NCBI GenBank assembly: GCA_026706505.1
Contig: JAPOYQ010000062.1
Coordinates: forward strand, 1-5,769
DNA from: Gemmatimonadota bacterium
GTDB lineage: Bacteria; Latescibacterota; UBA2968; UBA8231
Direction: 5' to 3'
Length of the DNA: 5,769 nucleotides
Shown: positions 1-5,769 of the stretch, one piece after another
How the letters are laid out: every line of letters starts with the position of its first letter
Position numbering within the stretch: the first letter of the stretch is position 1
Translations under genes and position numbers: made by a program
Notes under the pieces: generated by a model
Database searches by the model: none
What the model was told of the DNA's origin: nothing
The model's input: the letters and a program-made list of their open reading frames with translations, nothing else

Positions 1-237
1 GCAAAGGGCGTAGATTTGCGACTGCCCTTTGCCGGCCAGCTCGCCGCTGAAAAGGCCGCTCAAGAAGCCATGAATATGGGACTGCGCCGCGTAGAGGTCT
101 GGGTCAAGGGGCCGGGGGTTGGGCGCGAGTCCGCAATTCGTGCTTTACAAAACGCTGGACTCGAAATTTCCGCAATCCGCGACGTGACTCCCATGCCGCA
201 CAACGGCTGTCGACCACCCAAGCGCCGCCGCGTTTAG
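1..237 (+). CDS. rpsK: 30S ribosomal protein S11, 3' part (5' end outside window)
   Basis: S11 binds 16S rRNA in the platform of the 30S subunit and lines the mRNA exit/E-site region. The reading frame is open from base 1 and gives 78 residues before a TAG stop. Family S11 is about 129 residues, so roughly 50 N-terminal residues lie to the left of the window. A TTG at 16 could be read as a start, but the upstream codons continue the family sequence, so this is a truncation by the window edge and not a short gene. Diagnostic segments are [17 protein letters not shown], the [16 protein letters not shown] block and the basic terminus K-R-R-R-V. It is followed after 16 bases by rpsD, as in many bacterial alpha operons. 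The identification is essentially certain. Confidence 0.97.
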   Translation, partial: AKGVDLRLPFAGQLAAEKAAQEAMNMGLRRVEVWVKGPGVGRESAIRALQNAGLEISAIRDVTPMPHNGCRPPKRRRV

Positions 238-253
238 AGGAGCTAACTACGTT

Positions 254-880
254 ATGAGTAGGCATACAGGTCCCAACTGTCGCTTCTGCCGCCGGGAAGG
301 GGCTAAACTCTTCCTGAAGGGCGAGCGCTGCAACCTCGAAAAATGCTCCTTTGAGCGGCGCAGCTATGCCCCGGGCCAGCACGGCCAGGGCTTGCGGCGC
401 AAGCAGTCCGACTACAGCGTGCAATTGCGGGCCAAACAGAAGTTAGCTCGGCTCTACGGAATCCGCGAAGGTCAGTTCAGGGGCTATTACAAGGAGGCCT
501 CGCGAGTGCCGGGCGTTAGCGGCGAAAACCTGTTGCGCTTGTTGGAGCGCCGCCTCGACAACATCGTCTACCGGCTCGGCTTCGCGCCGTCGCGCAAGGC
601 CGCGCGCCAGTTAGTGCGCCACAACCACATCGTGGTAAACGGCAAACGGGTCAATATCCCTTCCTACCTGACCCGGATGGGCGATGTGGTGCAGGTTACC
701 GAGCACAGTCGCCAGCTAGAGGCCATTCACGAATCGCTGCGGCGCTCGCGGGAAACCGTACCTTGGCTAGCCATAGACAAGGTTAACCTGACTGGGACCG
801 TAGCAGAGATTCCCGGACGCGAAGACATTCCCACGGTTGCCGAAGAACAATTGGTCATCGAGTTTTATTCTCGCGTCTGA
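254..880 (+). CDS. rpsD: 30S ribosomal protein S4, zinc-binding (four-cysteine) form
   Basis: S4 is a primary 16S rRNA-binding protein that nucleates assembly of the 30S body and contributes to decoding fidelity. The product has 208 residues, a normal length. The N-terminal part (about 1-97) carries Cys9, Cys12, Cys26 and Cys31, the spacing of the zinc-binding 'C+' S4 type seen for example in Thermus. The S4 RNA-binding domain follows at about 99-150 (R-L-D-N-I-V-Y-R-L-G-F, then the H-I-V-V-N-G-K-R-V-N-I-P-S-Y core), and the protein ends with the typical V-I-E-F-Y-S-R. The ATG at 254 is supported by AGGAG at 238-242, a somewhat long 11-base spacer. In many bacteria S4 represses the alpha operon translationally; no such target is visible here because the operon leader lies outside the window. 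Confidence 0.98.
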   Translation: MSRHTGPNCRFCRREGAKLFLKGERCNLEKCSFERRSYAPGQHGQGLRRKQSDYSVQLRAKQKLARLYGIREGQFRGYYKEASRVPGVSGENLLRLLERRLDNIVYRLGFAPSRKAARQLVRHNHIVVNGKRVNIPSYLTRMGDVVQVTEHSRQLEAIHESLRRSRETVPWLAIDKVNLTGTVAEIPGREDIPTVAEEQLVIEFYSRV

Positions 881-911
881 AGTTTTACTCCGCCTAATCC
901 ATCAAGGGGCA

Positions 912-916
912 AGAGG
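912..916 (+). promoter_or_regulatory. Ribosome binding site of rpoA
   Basis: AGAGG sits 7 bases before the ATG at 924 and favours that start. A second in-frame ATG at 945 has AGAAGGT (932-938) in front of it, so a start seven codons later cannot be excluded. With the 924 start, the alpha-CTD residues fall at exactly the E. coli numbers, which also favours it weakly. Confidence 0.6.
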
Positions 917-923
917 CTAAAGT

Positions 924-1940
924 ATGAAATTAGAAGGTCTCCATATGCCGAGGCTGGTTGAGGTCGAAAAAGAGAGCCTCAGCGATACGTATGGCATGTT
1001 TGTTGTCCAGCCGCTTGAGCGCGGTTTTGGCGTCTCTATAGGGCACGCACTGCGCCGCGTATTGCTGTCCTTTATCCAAGGAGCCGCGATAAAGCAAGTT
1101 AATATCGAAGGCGTGCATCACGAGTTTTCCACGATTGCTGGGGTGCGCGAGGATGTGCCGGAGATCGTGCGCAACTTCAAGGAAGTGGCGATTCGCTATC
1201 GCGGAGAGGAGGATCGCGTCTTGCGCGTCGAGCGCACGGCAGACGGGGCCTTAGTGGCCAAGGATCTAGAAGTGGACCCCAGCGTCGAGGTGATGAATCC
1301 CGACCTGCACATCGCCACCTTGGATAAAGGGGCCTCCCTGAAAATGGAACTGACCGTTGGCTACGGTCGCGGTTACCAGTTCGCTGAGGAGAATAAAATC
1401 CCCGATCAGCCCATTGGTGCTATTCCACTCGATACGAACTATTCGCCGGTTCTCAAGGTCCACTACGAGATCGAGAACGCACGCGTCGGGCGGCGTACTG
1501 ACTACGACAAGTTGATTATGGAGGTCTGGACCGATGGCTCAGTACATCCCGAAGACGCCATGTCCCAAGCCGCCCAGATCCTGACCGAACATCTAAGCCT
1601 TTTTATTAATTTTATAGAAGAGCCCGAAGGCACCGAGGAAAAGGAAGTTGACGAGGAGGCCAAGAAGATCGTCCAACTCCTGCAAACGCCCGTCGAAGAA
1701 ATCGAGTTGACGGTGCGCTCGGCCAACTGCCTCAAAGCCGCAGGGATCACCCATCTCAGGGATTTGGTGTCGCGCACGGAGGCCGAGATGTTGCAGTATC
1801 GCAACTTTGGCCGCAAATCGCTCAACGAGTTGCAGAAAATACTTGAGGAAAACAATCTTAGCTGGGGTATGGACCTGACTCCGTACGACGGCATTGAGGT
1901 CGACCAAACAGCGGACAACCCGCTGGCGGAAGAATTCTAG
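924..1940 (+). CDS. rpoA: DNA-directed RNA polymerase subunit alpha
   Basis: The alpha subunit dimerises to start core RNA polymerase assembly, and its C-terminal domain contacts UP-element DNA and activators. The product has 338 residues (E. coli 329). The N-terminal domain (about 1-235) contains [15 protein letters not shown] with Arg44-Arg45, and the [11 protein letters not shown] segment. An acidic linker (about 232-250) leads to the C-terminal domain (about 256-320). There Arg265, Asn268, Cys269, Gly296, Lys298 and Ser299 match the E. coli DNA-contact residues in identity and number, so UP-element binding should be conserved. The gene lies 43 bases after rpsD with no terminator between, and rplQ starts 2 bases after its TAG stop. 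The C-terminal wording [11 protein letters not shown] resembles FCB-type bacteria, a weak taxonomic hint. Confidence 0.98.
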   Translation: MKLEGLHMPRLVEVEKESLSDTYGMFVVQPLERGFGVSIGHALRRVLLSFIQGAAIKQVNIEGVHHEFSTIAGVREDVPEIVRNFKEVAIRYRGEEDRVLRVERTADGALVAKDLEVDPSVEVMNPDLHIATLDKGASLKMELTVGYGRGYQFAEENKIPDQPIGAIPLDTNYSPVLKVHYEIENARVGRRTDYDKLIMEVWTDGSVHPEDAMSQAAQILTEHLSLFINFIEEPEGTEEKEVDEEAKKIVQLLQTPVEEIELTVRSANCLKAAGITHLRDLVSRTEAEMLQYRNFGRKSLNELQKILEENNLSWGMDLTPYDGIEVDQTADNPLAEEF

Positions 1941-1942
1941 CC

Positions 1943-2368
1943 ATGAGACACGGCAAAAAAATAGCCAAACTGGGGCGCACAGCTCCACACCGCAAGGCCA
2001 TGTTGTCCAACATGATGGCCTCGCTCTTTATCAACGAGCGCGTCACCACCACCCAGACGCGCGCCAAAGAGCTCAAGCGCACGGCCGAGCGGGTGCTGAC
2101 TTGCGCCAAGAAAGGCGACCTGCACGCCCGGCGCCAAGTGCTACGCGTCATAGCTGACAAGCAGGTGGTCGCCAAGCTGTTTGACGAACTCGGCCCGCGC
2201 TACAAAAGCCGCAACGGAGGCTATACGCGCGTGATCAAGTTGGGCCCGCGGCGCGGCGATGGGGCATTTATGAGCATCGTCGAACTCGTGGATCGCCCTG
2301 GGGTGGCCGCAGAAGAAGATCAGCAGGCCGATACTGCAGCAGAAGAGGCTCCTAAGGCCGAAGAATAA
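1943..2368 (+). CDS. rplQ: 50S ribosomal protein L17 with acidic C-terminal tail
   Basis: L17 is a large-subunit protein that lies near the peptide exit tunnel opening. The product has 141 residues. The conserved core (about 1-117) begins [13 protein letters not shown], followed by H-R-K-A-M-L-S-N-M, then [10 protein letters not shown], and [17 protein letters not shown] near the end. A 24-residue tail after the core holds eight Asp/Glu and only one Lys, unlike the basic core. The ATG follows the rpoA stop by 2 bases, and GGAAGA (1928-1933) inside the end of rpoA is a plausible ribosome binding site, so translation is probably coupled to rpoA. This is normally the last gene of the operon, and a hairpin follows. 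Confidence 0.97.
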   Translation: MRHGKKIAKLGRTAPHRKAMLSNMMASLFINERVTTTQTRAKELKRTAERVLTCAKKGDLHARRQVLRVIADKQVVAKLFDELGPRYKSRNGGYTRVIKLGPRRGDGAFMSIVELVDRPGVAAEEDQQADTAAEEAPKAEE

Positions 2369-2393
2369 GGTGGGCGTCCAAAGGTAAGTAGTG

Positions 2394-2433
2394 ACGGGGC
2401 AAGATGATGACCATCTTGCCCCGTTTGCATTTT
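2394..2433 (+). terminator. Probable intrinsic terminator after rplQ
   Basis: A perfect 13-bp inverted repeat (2394-2406 pairing with 2412-2424, ACGGGGCAAGATG and its complement) encloses a 5-base loop (ATGAC). It is followed by TTGCATTTT. The stem is GC-rich at its base and placed 25 bases after the rplQ stop, as expected for the end of the ribosomal operon. The T run is interrupted by GCA, so termination may be incomplete. This matters because the next gene starts only 22 bases after the stem. Confidence 0.82.
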
Positions 2434-2437
2434 AGAT

Positions 2438-2443
2438 AGGTGA
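2438..2443 (+). promoter_or_regulatory. Ribosome binding site deciding the GTG start at 2447
   Basis: AGGTGA matches the 3' half of the full Shine-Dalgarno complement (AAGGAGGTGATC). When it is aligned that way the spacing to the GTG at 2447 is normal, even though only 3 bases separate the two. No ATG in this frame lies nearby that would keep the whole TRAM domain. Confidence 0.55.
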
Positions 2444-2446
2444 CAC

Positions 2447-3805
2447 GTGAAACGAGGAGATCTCATCGAGGTCGAGGTTGCCGCCCTCACCTCCAAGGGC
2501 GACGGGATGGCGTACGTCGGGCACCGCGAGGTCGTCGTGCGTCAGTCTGTTCCCGGGGATCGGGTCGCCGCCCGGGTCGTAAAGAAGCGCAAAGGACGCT
2601 TCGAGGCCGAGGTGGAGGAGTTCCTCGCAGAAGGCTACAAGCGCGAGGAGCCTCGCTGCGCCCATTTTGGACATTGCGGCGGCTGTCGCTGGCAGGAATT
2701 GCCCTATGCGGCCCAACTCGCCGTCAAGGAGCAGATGGTCGCCAGCGCATTGGCAATCAGTGGCCTGACGCTGCCGCCCGCAGCGCCGATTTTGCCCAGT
2801 CCGATCCCCTTTTTCTATCGCAACAAGATGGAATTTTCCTTTGGCACGGATCGCGAGGGCTTGTTGCAATTGGGCTTGCACGTGCGCGGGCGTTTCAATT
2901 GGATCTTCGATGTCGAAGAGTGCCACCTACAGTCGCGCACTTCCAACCGCATCGTCGGAGCGACCCGTCGCATCAGTCAAGCGTTGGGCCTGAGCGCGTA
3001 CGACTTGAAGCGGCACCAAGGGCTGTTGCGCTTCCTAGTCGTACGCGAGGGCAAGCGGAGTGGAGAAGTGATGGTCAACCTCGTCGTGGCCTCGTATCCC
3101 AACCCAGGCGTCCAACAGCTCGCCGAGCAACTATTGGACGCTGTACCTGAAATTGATGTTTTGCTCGTCACCTTACACACCGGCAAGGCCCAAGTAGCGG
3201 CCGGGGAGCGCGAGTTTGTGCTCAAGGGAAGCGGGCGCATCACCGAAGTGTGCGCTGGCCTCGAATTCGACATTTCTCCCCAGTCCTTTTTTCAAACGAA
3301 TTCGCTACAAGCCGAGCGGCTCTACGAGGTCATAGCTCGCGTGGCCGGGCCGCAAAAAGCAGTGTTAGATTTGTACTGCGGCACGGGCAGCATCAGCCTG
3401 CTTTTGGCGCGTCAGTCCCAGTTCGTGTTGGGCATCGAAGTAGTGGCTGAAGCGGTGGAAGACGCTAGGCGCAACGCCGCACGCAATCGGATAGAACACT
3501 GCGAGTTCATAGTTGGCGCAGCCGAGGACATACTGGGGGAATTGGCGGTACAAGGCCAGCATTTTGACTTGGCCGTTGTCGATCCACCGCGGCCTGGGAT
3601 CCACAAAAAGGCGCTGGCCGGTCTATGCGCGTTGGCACCGCCGCGCATCATTTACGTCTCCTGTAATGTTCACGCGCTAGCCGGCGATTTGTGCGCCTTG
3701 GGCGAGGCTGGCTACGGCGTCCGCAGCGTGCAGCCCGTAGATATGTTTCCCCAAACGCCGCACTGCGAGGTGGTCGTCGAGTTGTGCAAGCAGGTCGTCC
3801 CGTGA
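2447..3805 (+). CDS. rlmD: 23S rRNA (uracil-C5)-methyltransferase, RlmD-like, TrmA family
   Basis: Enzymes of this family transfer a methyl group from S-adenosylmethionine to C5 of a uracil in rRNA or tRNA; the RlmD branch acts on U1939 of 23S rRNA. The product has 452 residues, close to E. coli RlmD. A TRAM RNA-binding domain spans about 1-60. Cys71, Cys77, Cys80 and Cys159 (C-x5-C-x2-C, then C 79 residues on) are the expected 4Fe-4S ligands. The methyltransferase domain shows F-F-Q-T-N (281-285), the SAM motif L-D-L-Y-C-G-T-G-S (307-315), V-V-D-P-P-R-P-G (377-384), the nucleophile Cys406 in Y-V-S-C-N, and the general base Glu441 in P-H-C-E. All catalytic positions are present, so it should be active. 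The exact target (U1939, U747 or both, as in RlmCD) cannot be told from sequence alone. It is the first gene after the operon hairpin, and its stop overlaps the next start. Confidence 0.9.
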   Translation: MKRGDLIEVEVAALTSKGDGMAYVGHREVVVRQSVPGDRVAARVVKKRKGRFEAEVEEFLAEGYKREEPRCAHFGHCGGCRWQELPYAAQLAVKEQMVASALAISGLTLPPAAPILPSPIPFFYRNKMEFSFGTDREGLLQLGLHVRGRFNWIFDVEECHLQSRTSNRIVGATRRISQALGLSAYDLKRHQGLLRFLVVREGKRSGEVMVNLVVASYPNPGVQQLAEQLLDAVPEIDVLLVTLHTGKAQVAAGEREFVLKGSGRITEVCAGLEFDISPQSFFQTNSLQAERLYEVIARVAGPQKAVLDLYCGTGSISLLLARQSQFVLGIEVVAEAVEDARRNAARNRIEHCEFIVGAAEDILGELAVQGQHFDLAVVDPPRPGIHKKALAGLCALAPPRIIYVSCNVHALAGDLCALGEAGYGVRSVQPVDMFPQTPHCEVVVELCKQVVP

Positions 3806-5172
3806 GCCAGAAGCGCCATACCCAGCCTCGGGTCTTGGTCGTGCTGCCCGAATCCCAGCAAGCTCGGGCGCTGATTTTTTATCTTGAACAGCGATCATAT
3901 GAAGTACTCTGGGCGCACGAGGGTCAGAGCGCGTACGACATCCTCGACGCAGATGCGGTTGACGCGCTGATCTACGCCCTGCGCGAAAAGCGCGTCGACG
4001 GGTTGCGAGTCCAGCAACTCGCCCACAAGCGAAATCCGGCCATCTGCGCCATTGCCGTTGCCGGGCCCGAAGACATTGAGCTAGGGGTTGAAGCGATGCG
4101 CCAAGGGGCCTACGACTTTCAGCTACAGCCGCTGAATTTGGCCAAGGTCGGTGCGGTGTTGGAAAAGGGACTGAGCTACCAGCAGCTAGTAGGGGAAGTC
4201 TCGGATCTACAGCGTCGCTTGGACGAGCGTTATCGCTTTGACGACATCGCCCGTCGCTCATCGCCTTGGCAGCGCATCTACCTCCAGATCGAACAGGTGG
4301 CCCAATCGCGGACTAGCGTTCTAATCGCCGGCGAGACCGGCACAGGCAAGGGCGAGGTGGCAAAGGCCATCCACCAACGGAGTAGACGGCGAGAAAACGC
4401 CTTCGTCGAAATCAACTGCGGTGCCCTGCCGGAGAGCCTAGTCGAAAATGAGCTGTTCGGCCACGAAAAGGGGGCCTATACCGGAGCTGGAGCAGCGCGC
4501 AAAGGCCGCTTTGAACTGGCCGATCAAGGCACTTTGTTCCTCGACGAAGTCGGGGACATTCCCCTGCCGACGCAAGTGAAGTTGCTGAGAGTAATTCAGG
4601 ACGGCTGCTTTGAGCGGATCGGCGGCACCCAGACTCGGCGGGCCGATGTGCGCTTGATCGCGGCGACGCACCGCGATCTAGAGGCCATGGTTCGAGAGGG
4701 CACCTTTCGGGCGGACCTCTTCTATCGGCTCAACGTAATCAAGATCGAAGTGCCGCCACTGCGCGAGTGCCGTGAGGACATACCCATTCTGGTCGATGCG
4801 TTCATCCAGCAGTTCGCCGCCGAGAACAACAAGCGCATCGAGGGGATCCGGTCGCGAGCCTTAGACGTGTTGCGCGATTACGATTGGCCGGGCAATGTGC
4901 GGGAATTGAAGAACTGTATCGAGGGCATGGTCGTCATGTGCGCCCGCGAAGGGGTGCTCGAAGTAGGGGACATTCCGCGCTACATAAACCGCCAAGAGCG
5001 CGTTTTTTCCGGGTTGGGTTTTCGCGTCGGTATGAGCATGGCCGAGATCGAGCAGATGGCCATTGCCGGAACCTTGAAGGCAGTTAGCAACGACCGACGG
5101 CGCGCGGCCGAAATTCTGCAAATCGGCCTCAGTACACTCTACCGCAAGATAAAGCAGCACGGCGGGACTTAA
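3802..5172 (+). CDS. Sigma-54-dependent transcriptional activator, NtrC type, with degenerate receiver domain
   Basis: Such proteins are AAA+ ATPases that bind upstream DNA and remodel sigma-54 RNA polymerase to open promoters. The GTG at 3802 overlaps the rlmD TGA (GTGA), giving 456 residues; AGG at 3792-3794 is a weak ribosome binding site. An in-frame GTG at 3691 would add 37 Arg-rich residues unlike a receiver and is less likely. Residues about 10-125 fold-match a response-regulator receiver but lack its key residues (Leu15-Pro16 for the acidic pair, Ala59 for the phospho-acceptor, Ala87 for Thr, Gln109 for Lys). The AAA+ domain (about 147-385) has Walker A G-E-T-G-T-G-K-G (177-184), the sigma-54 loop G-A-Y-T-G-A (224-229), Walker B L-F-L-D-E (245-249) and the F-R-A-D-L-F-Y-R-L arginine-finger region. 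A Fis-type helix-turn-helix ends the protein (R-A-A-E-I-L through L-Y-R-K-I-K). Target genes are unknown. No partner histidine kinase is in the window. Confidence 0.93.
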   Translation: MSQKRHTQPRVLVVLPESQQARALIFYLEQRSYEVLWAHEGQSAYDILDADAVDALIYALREKRVDGLRVQQLAHKRNPAICAIAVAGPEDIELGVEAMRQGAYDFQLQPLNLAKVGAVLEKGLSYQQLVGEVSDLQRRLDERYRFDDIARRSSPWQRIYLQIEQVAQSRTSVLIAGETGTGKGEVAKAIHQRSRRRENAFVEINCGALPESLVENELFGHEKGAYTGAGAARKGRFELADQGTLFLDEVGDIPLPTQVKLLRVIQDGCFERIGGTQTRRADVRLIAATHRDLEAMVREGTFRADLFYRLNVIKIEVPPLRECREDIPILVDAFIQQFAAENNKRIEGIRSRALDVLRDYDWPGNVRELKNCIEGMVVMCAREGVLEVGDIPRYINRQERVFSGLGFRVGMSMAEIEQMAIAGTLKAVSNDRRRAAEILQIGLSTLYRKIKQHGGT

Positions 5173-5769
5173 CTTCGTTGATTGTAGTAGTATTTGACGA
5201 GCGCGTTGAGTGCTTCTTGAGGATCGGCGACTACATCGGCGTCAATGCAAAACTGGCTCAACCCAGCCAGTTTGAGGCCGTGTCCGTAGTCGCTGAACAT
5301 TTCTTCGCACAATTCGCCAGGTGCGATGTTCCGCGTGCTGGCTAGGGTCTCGATTTGCGCGGAGGCTTCCGGCGTGATCTCCAAGGCGATGTCGTGTTCG
5401 CGTTGAAAGTTGTCGATAAAACGGCGCAGCGAGGTGTCTTGGAGCAAGCGCTCCAGACCGGTCGCAGGGTCTAGTACGGTATCGGCCTCGACAGCAAAGC
5501 GCTCAATGCCGACAGAAGGGAGCTTTTTTTCGTAGTTGAGCAGCACCTTTTCAATGGCGCTGACCAAGCCTCGAGCGCCGATGTGCTCGGCGTGGGCGCG
5601 CTCGGCTAACAGGGCTAGGGCCTCGTCGGCAAATTCGACCTCAATGTCATAAGCGCGGAAGTCGCGCTTTTTGGACAGGATGACGCTACTTTTGGGGTTG
5701 CGGAGGATTTCGAGGAGATCTTCGGGGCCGAGGCCGTGCAGCACGGCGATGATGGGCAAGCGGCCGATG
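5169..5769 (-). CDS. ClpX-like AAA+ ATPase, C-terminal part (5' end outside window), with extra C-terminal domain
   Basis: ClpX-type ATPases unfold proteins and feed them to the ClpP protease. The minus-strand frame is open at the right edge and gives 199 complete residues before the stop. It begins I-G-R-L-P-I-I-A-V-L, matching the G-R-L-P region of ClpX, so the N-terminus with Walker A and B lies outside and cannot be judged. The AAA+ small domain follows, with the sensor-2 motif I-G-A-R-G-L (encoded near 5563-5582). ClpX normally ends about 118 residues after G-R-L-P; here about 80 more residues follow, and they align with the preceding small domain. A TTG at 5757-5759 is only an internal codon. 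Assignment to the ClpX-like group is firm. Whether it is the main ClpX or a paralogue is open; the extension argues for a paralogue, so no symbol is given. The gene is convergent with the activator, the two stops overlapping in TTAA. Confidence 0.85.
   Translation of the reverse strand, partial: IGRLPIIAVLHGLGPEDLLEILRNPKSSVILSKKRDFRAYDIEVEFADEALALLAERAHAEHIGARGLVSAIEKVLLNYEKKLPSVGIERFAVEADTVLDPATGLERLLQDTSLRRFIDNFQREHDIALEITPEASAQIETLASTRNIAPGELCEEMFSDYGHGLKLAGLSQFCIDADVVADPQEALNALVKYYYNQRS

Noticed and set aside
992..1007. Sigma-54 promoter-like string (TGGCATG, four bases, TTGT)
   Set aside because: The -12 GC dinucleotide is broken (GT), and the site lies inside rpoA codons with no gene start downstream that would use it.
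1502..1988. Minus-strand open frames (138 and 131 codons) opposite rpoA
   Set aside because: They are antisense to conserved rpoA codons and have no start signal or family resemblance.
2416..2446. Possible -10-like TAGATA before rlmD
   Set aside because: A poor match with no -35 at proper spacing, and it overlaps the terminator tail. Too weak to call a promoter.
2440..3150. Long plus-strand open frame (236 codons) inside the start of rlmD
   Set aside because: It lies in another frame of a gene with a full set of family motifs. The product is Arg/Pro/Ser-rich with no recognisable domain, typical of a GC-rich shadow frame.
3691..3801. Longer activator start at GTG 3691, 37 codons upstream
   Set aside because: The added residues are Arg/Ala-rich, overlap the conserved rlmD C-terminus by 115 bases and have no receiver similarity. 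The GTG overlapping the rlmD stop is a better start.
3677..4261. Minus-strand open frame (194 codons) opposite the end of rlmD and the receiver-like domain
   Set aside because: Low-complexity Arg/Ala/Pro composition with no domain. Both strands cannot easily be coding here, and the plus-strand genes are clearly real.
1..5769. CRISPR arrays, tRNA genes, insertion sequences, attachment sites
   Set aside because: No regularly spaced repeats, no tRNA-like cloverleaf ends, no transposase or terminal inverted repeats were seen. The window is almost fully coding.

Overview
This is a bacterial chromosomal window with moderately high GC content. All three stop codons are used as terminators, which fits the standard bacterial code. 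It opens inside the end of a ribosomal protein/RNA polymerase operon in the classic bacterial order rpsK-rpsD-rpoA-rplQ. After that come two accessory genes on the same strand and the tail of one gene on the opposite strand. The lineage cannot be fixed from this sequence alone. The alpha-CTD wording ([11 protein letters not shown]), the four-cysteine S4, a sigma-54 activator and a ClpX-like ATPase would suit an FCB-type, Latescibacterota-like or Desulfobacterota/Myxococcota-like bacterium. That is a low-confidence guess.

Layout. Positions 1-237: 3' part of rpsK (S11). 254-880: rpsD (S4, zinc-binding type). 924-1940: rpoA (RNA polymerase alpha). 1943-2368: rplQ (L17 with an acidic tail). 2394-2433: a strong hairpin that probably ends the operon. 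2447-3805: a TrmA-family 23S rRNA uracil-C5 methyltransferase (RlmD-like) with an intact Fe-S ligand set and catalytic residues. 3802-5172: an NtrC-type sigma-54 activator whose GTG start overlaps the rlmD stop. 5169-5769, minus strand: C-terminal part of a ClpX-like AAA+ ATPase that runs off the right edge. Its stop codon overlaps the activator's stop in a TTAA. There is no stretch over 300 bases without a gene; the longest gap is 78 bases (2369-2446).

How the parts relate. The first four genes make small- and large-subunit ribosomal proteins and the alpha subunit in one transcript. The rlmD-like gene just past the hairpin modifies 23S rRNA and is translationally coupled to the activator. 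Two features stand out. First, the activator has a receiver-like N-terminal domain in which the acidic pocket, the phospho-acceptor Asp, the Thr and the Lys all appear to be replaced, while its AAA+ and Fis-type DNA-binding domains look intact. Second, the ClpX-like protein carries what reads as a second, diverged copy of its own C-terminal AAA+ small domain, in which the sensor-2 arginine motif is lost. Neither was checked against a database.
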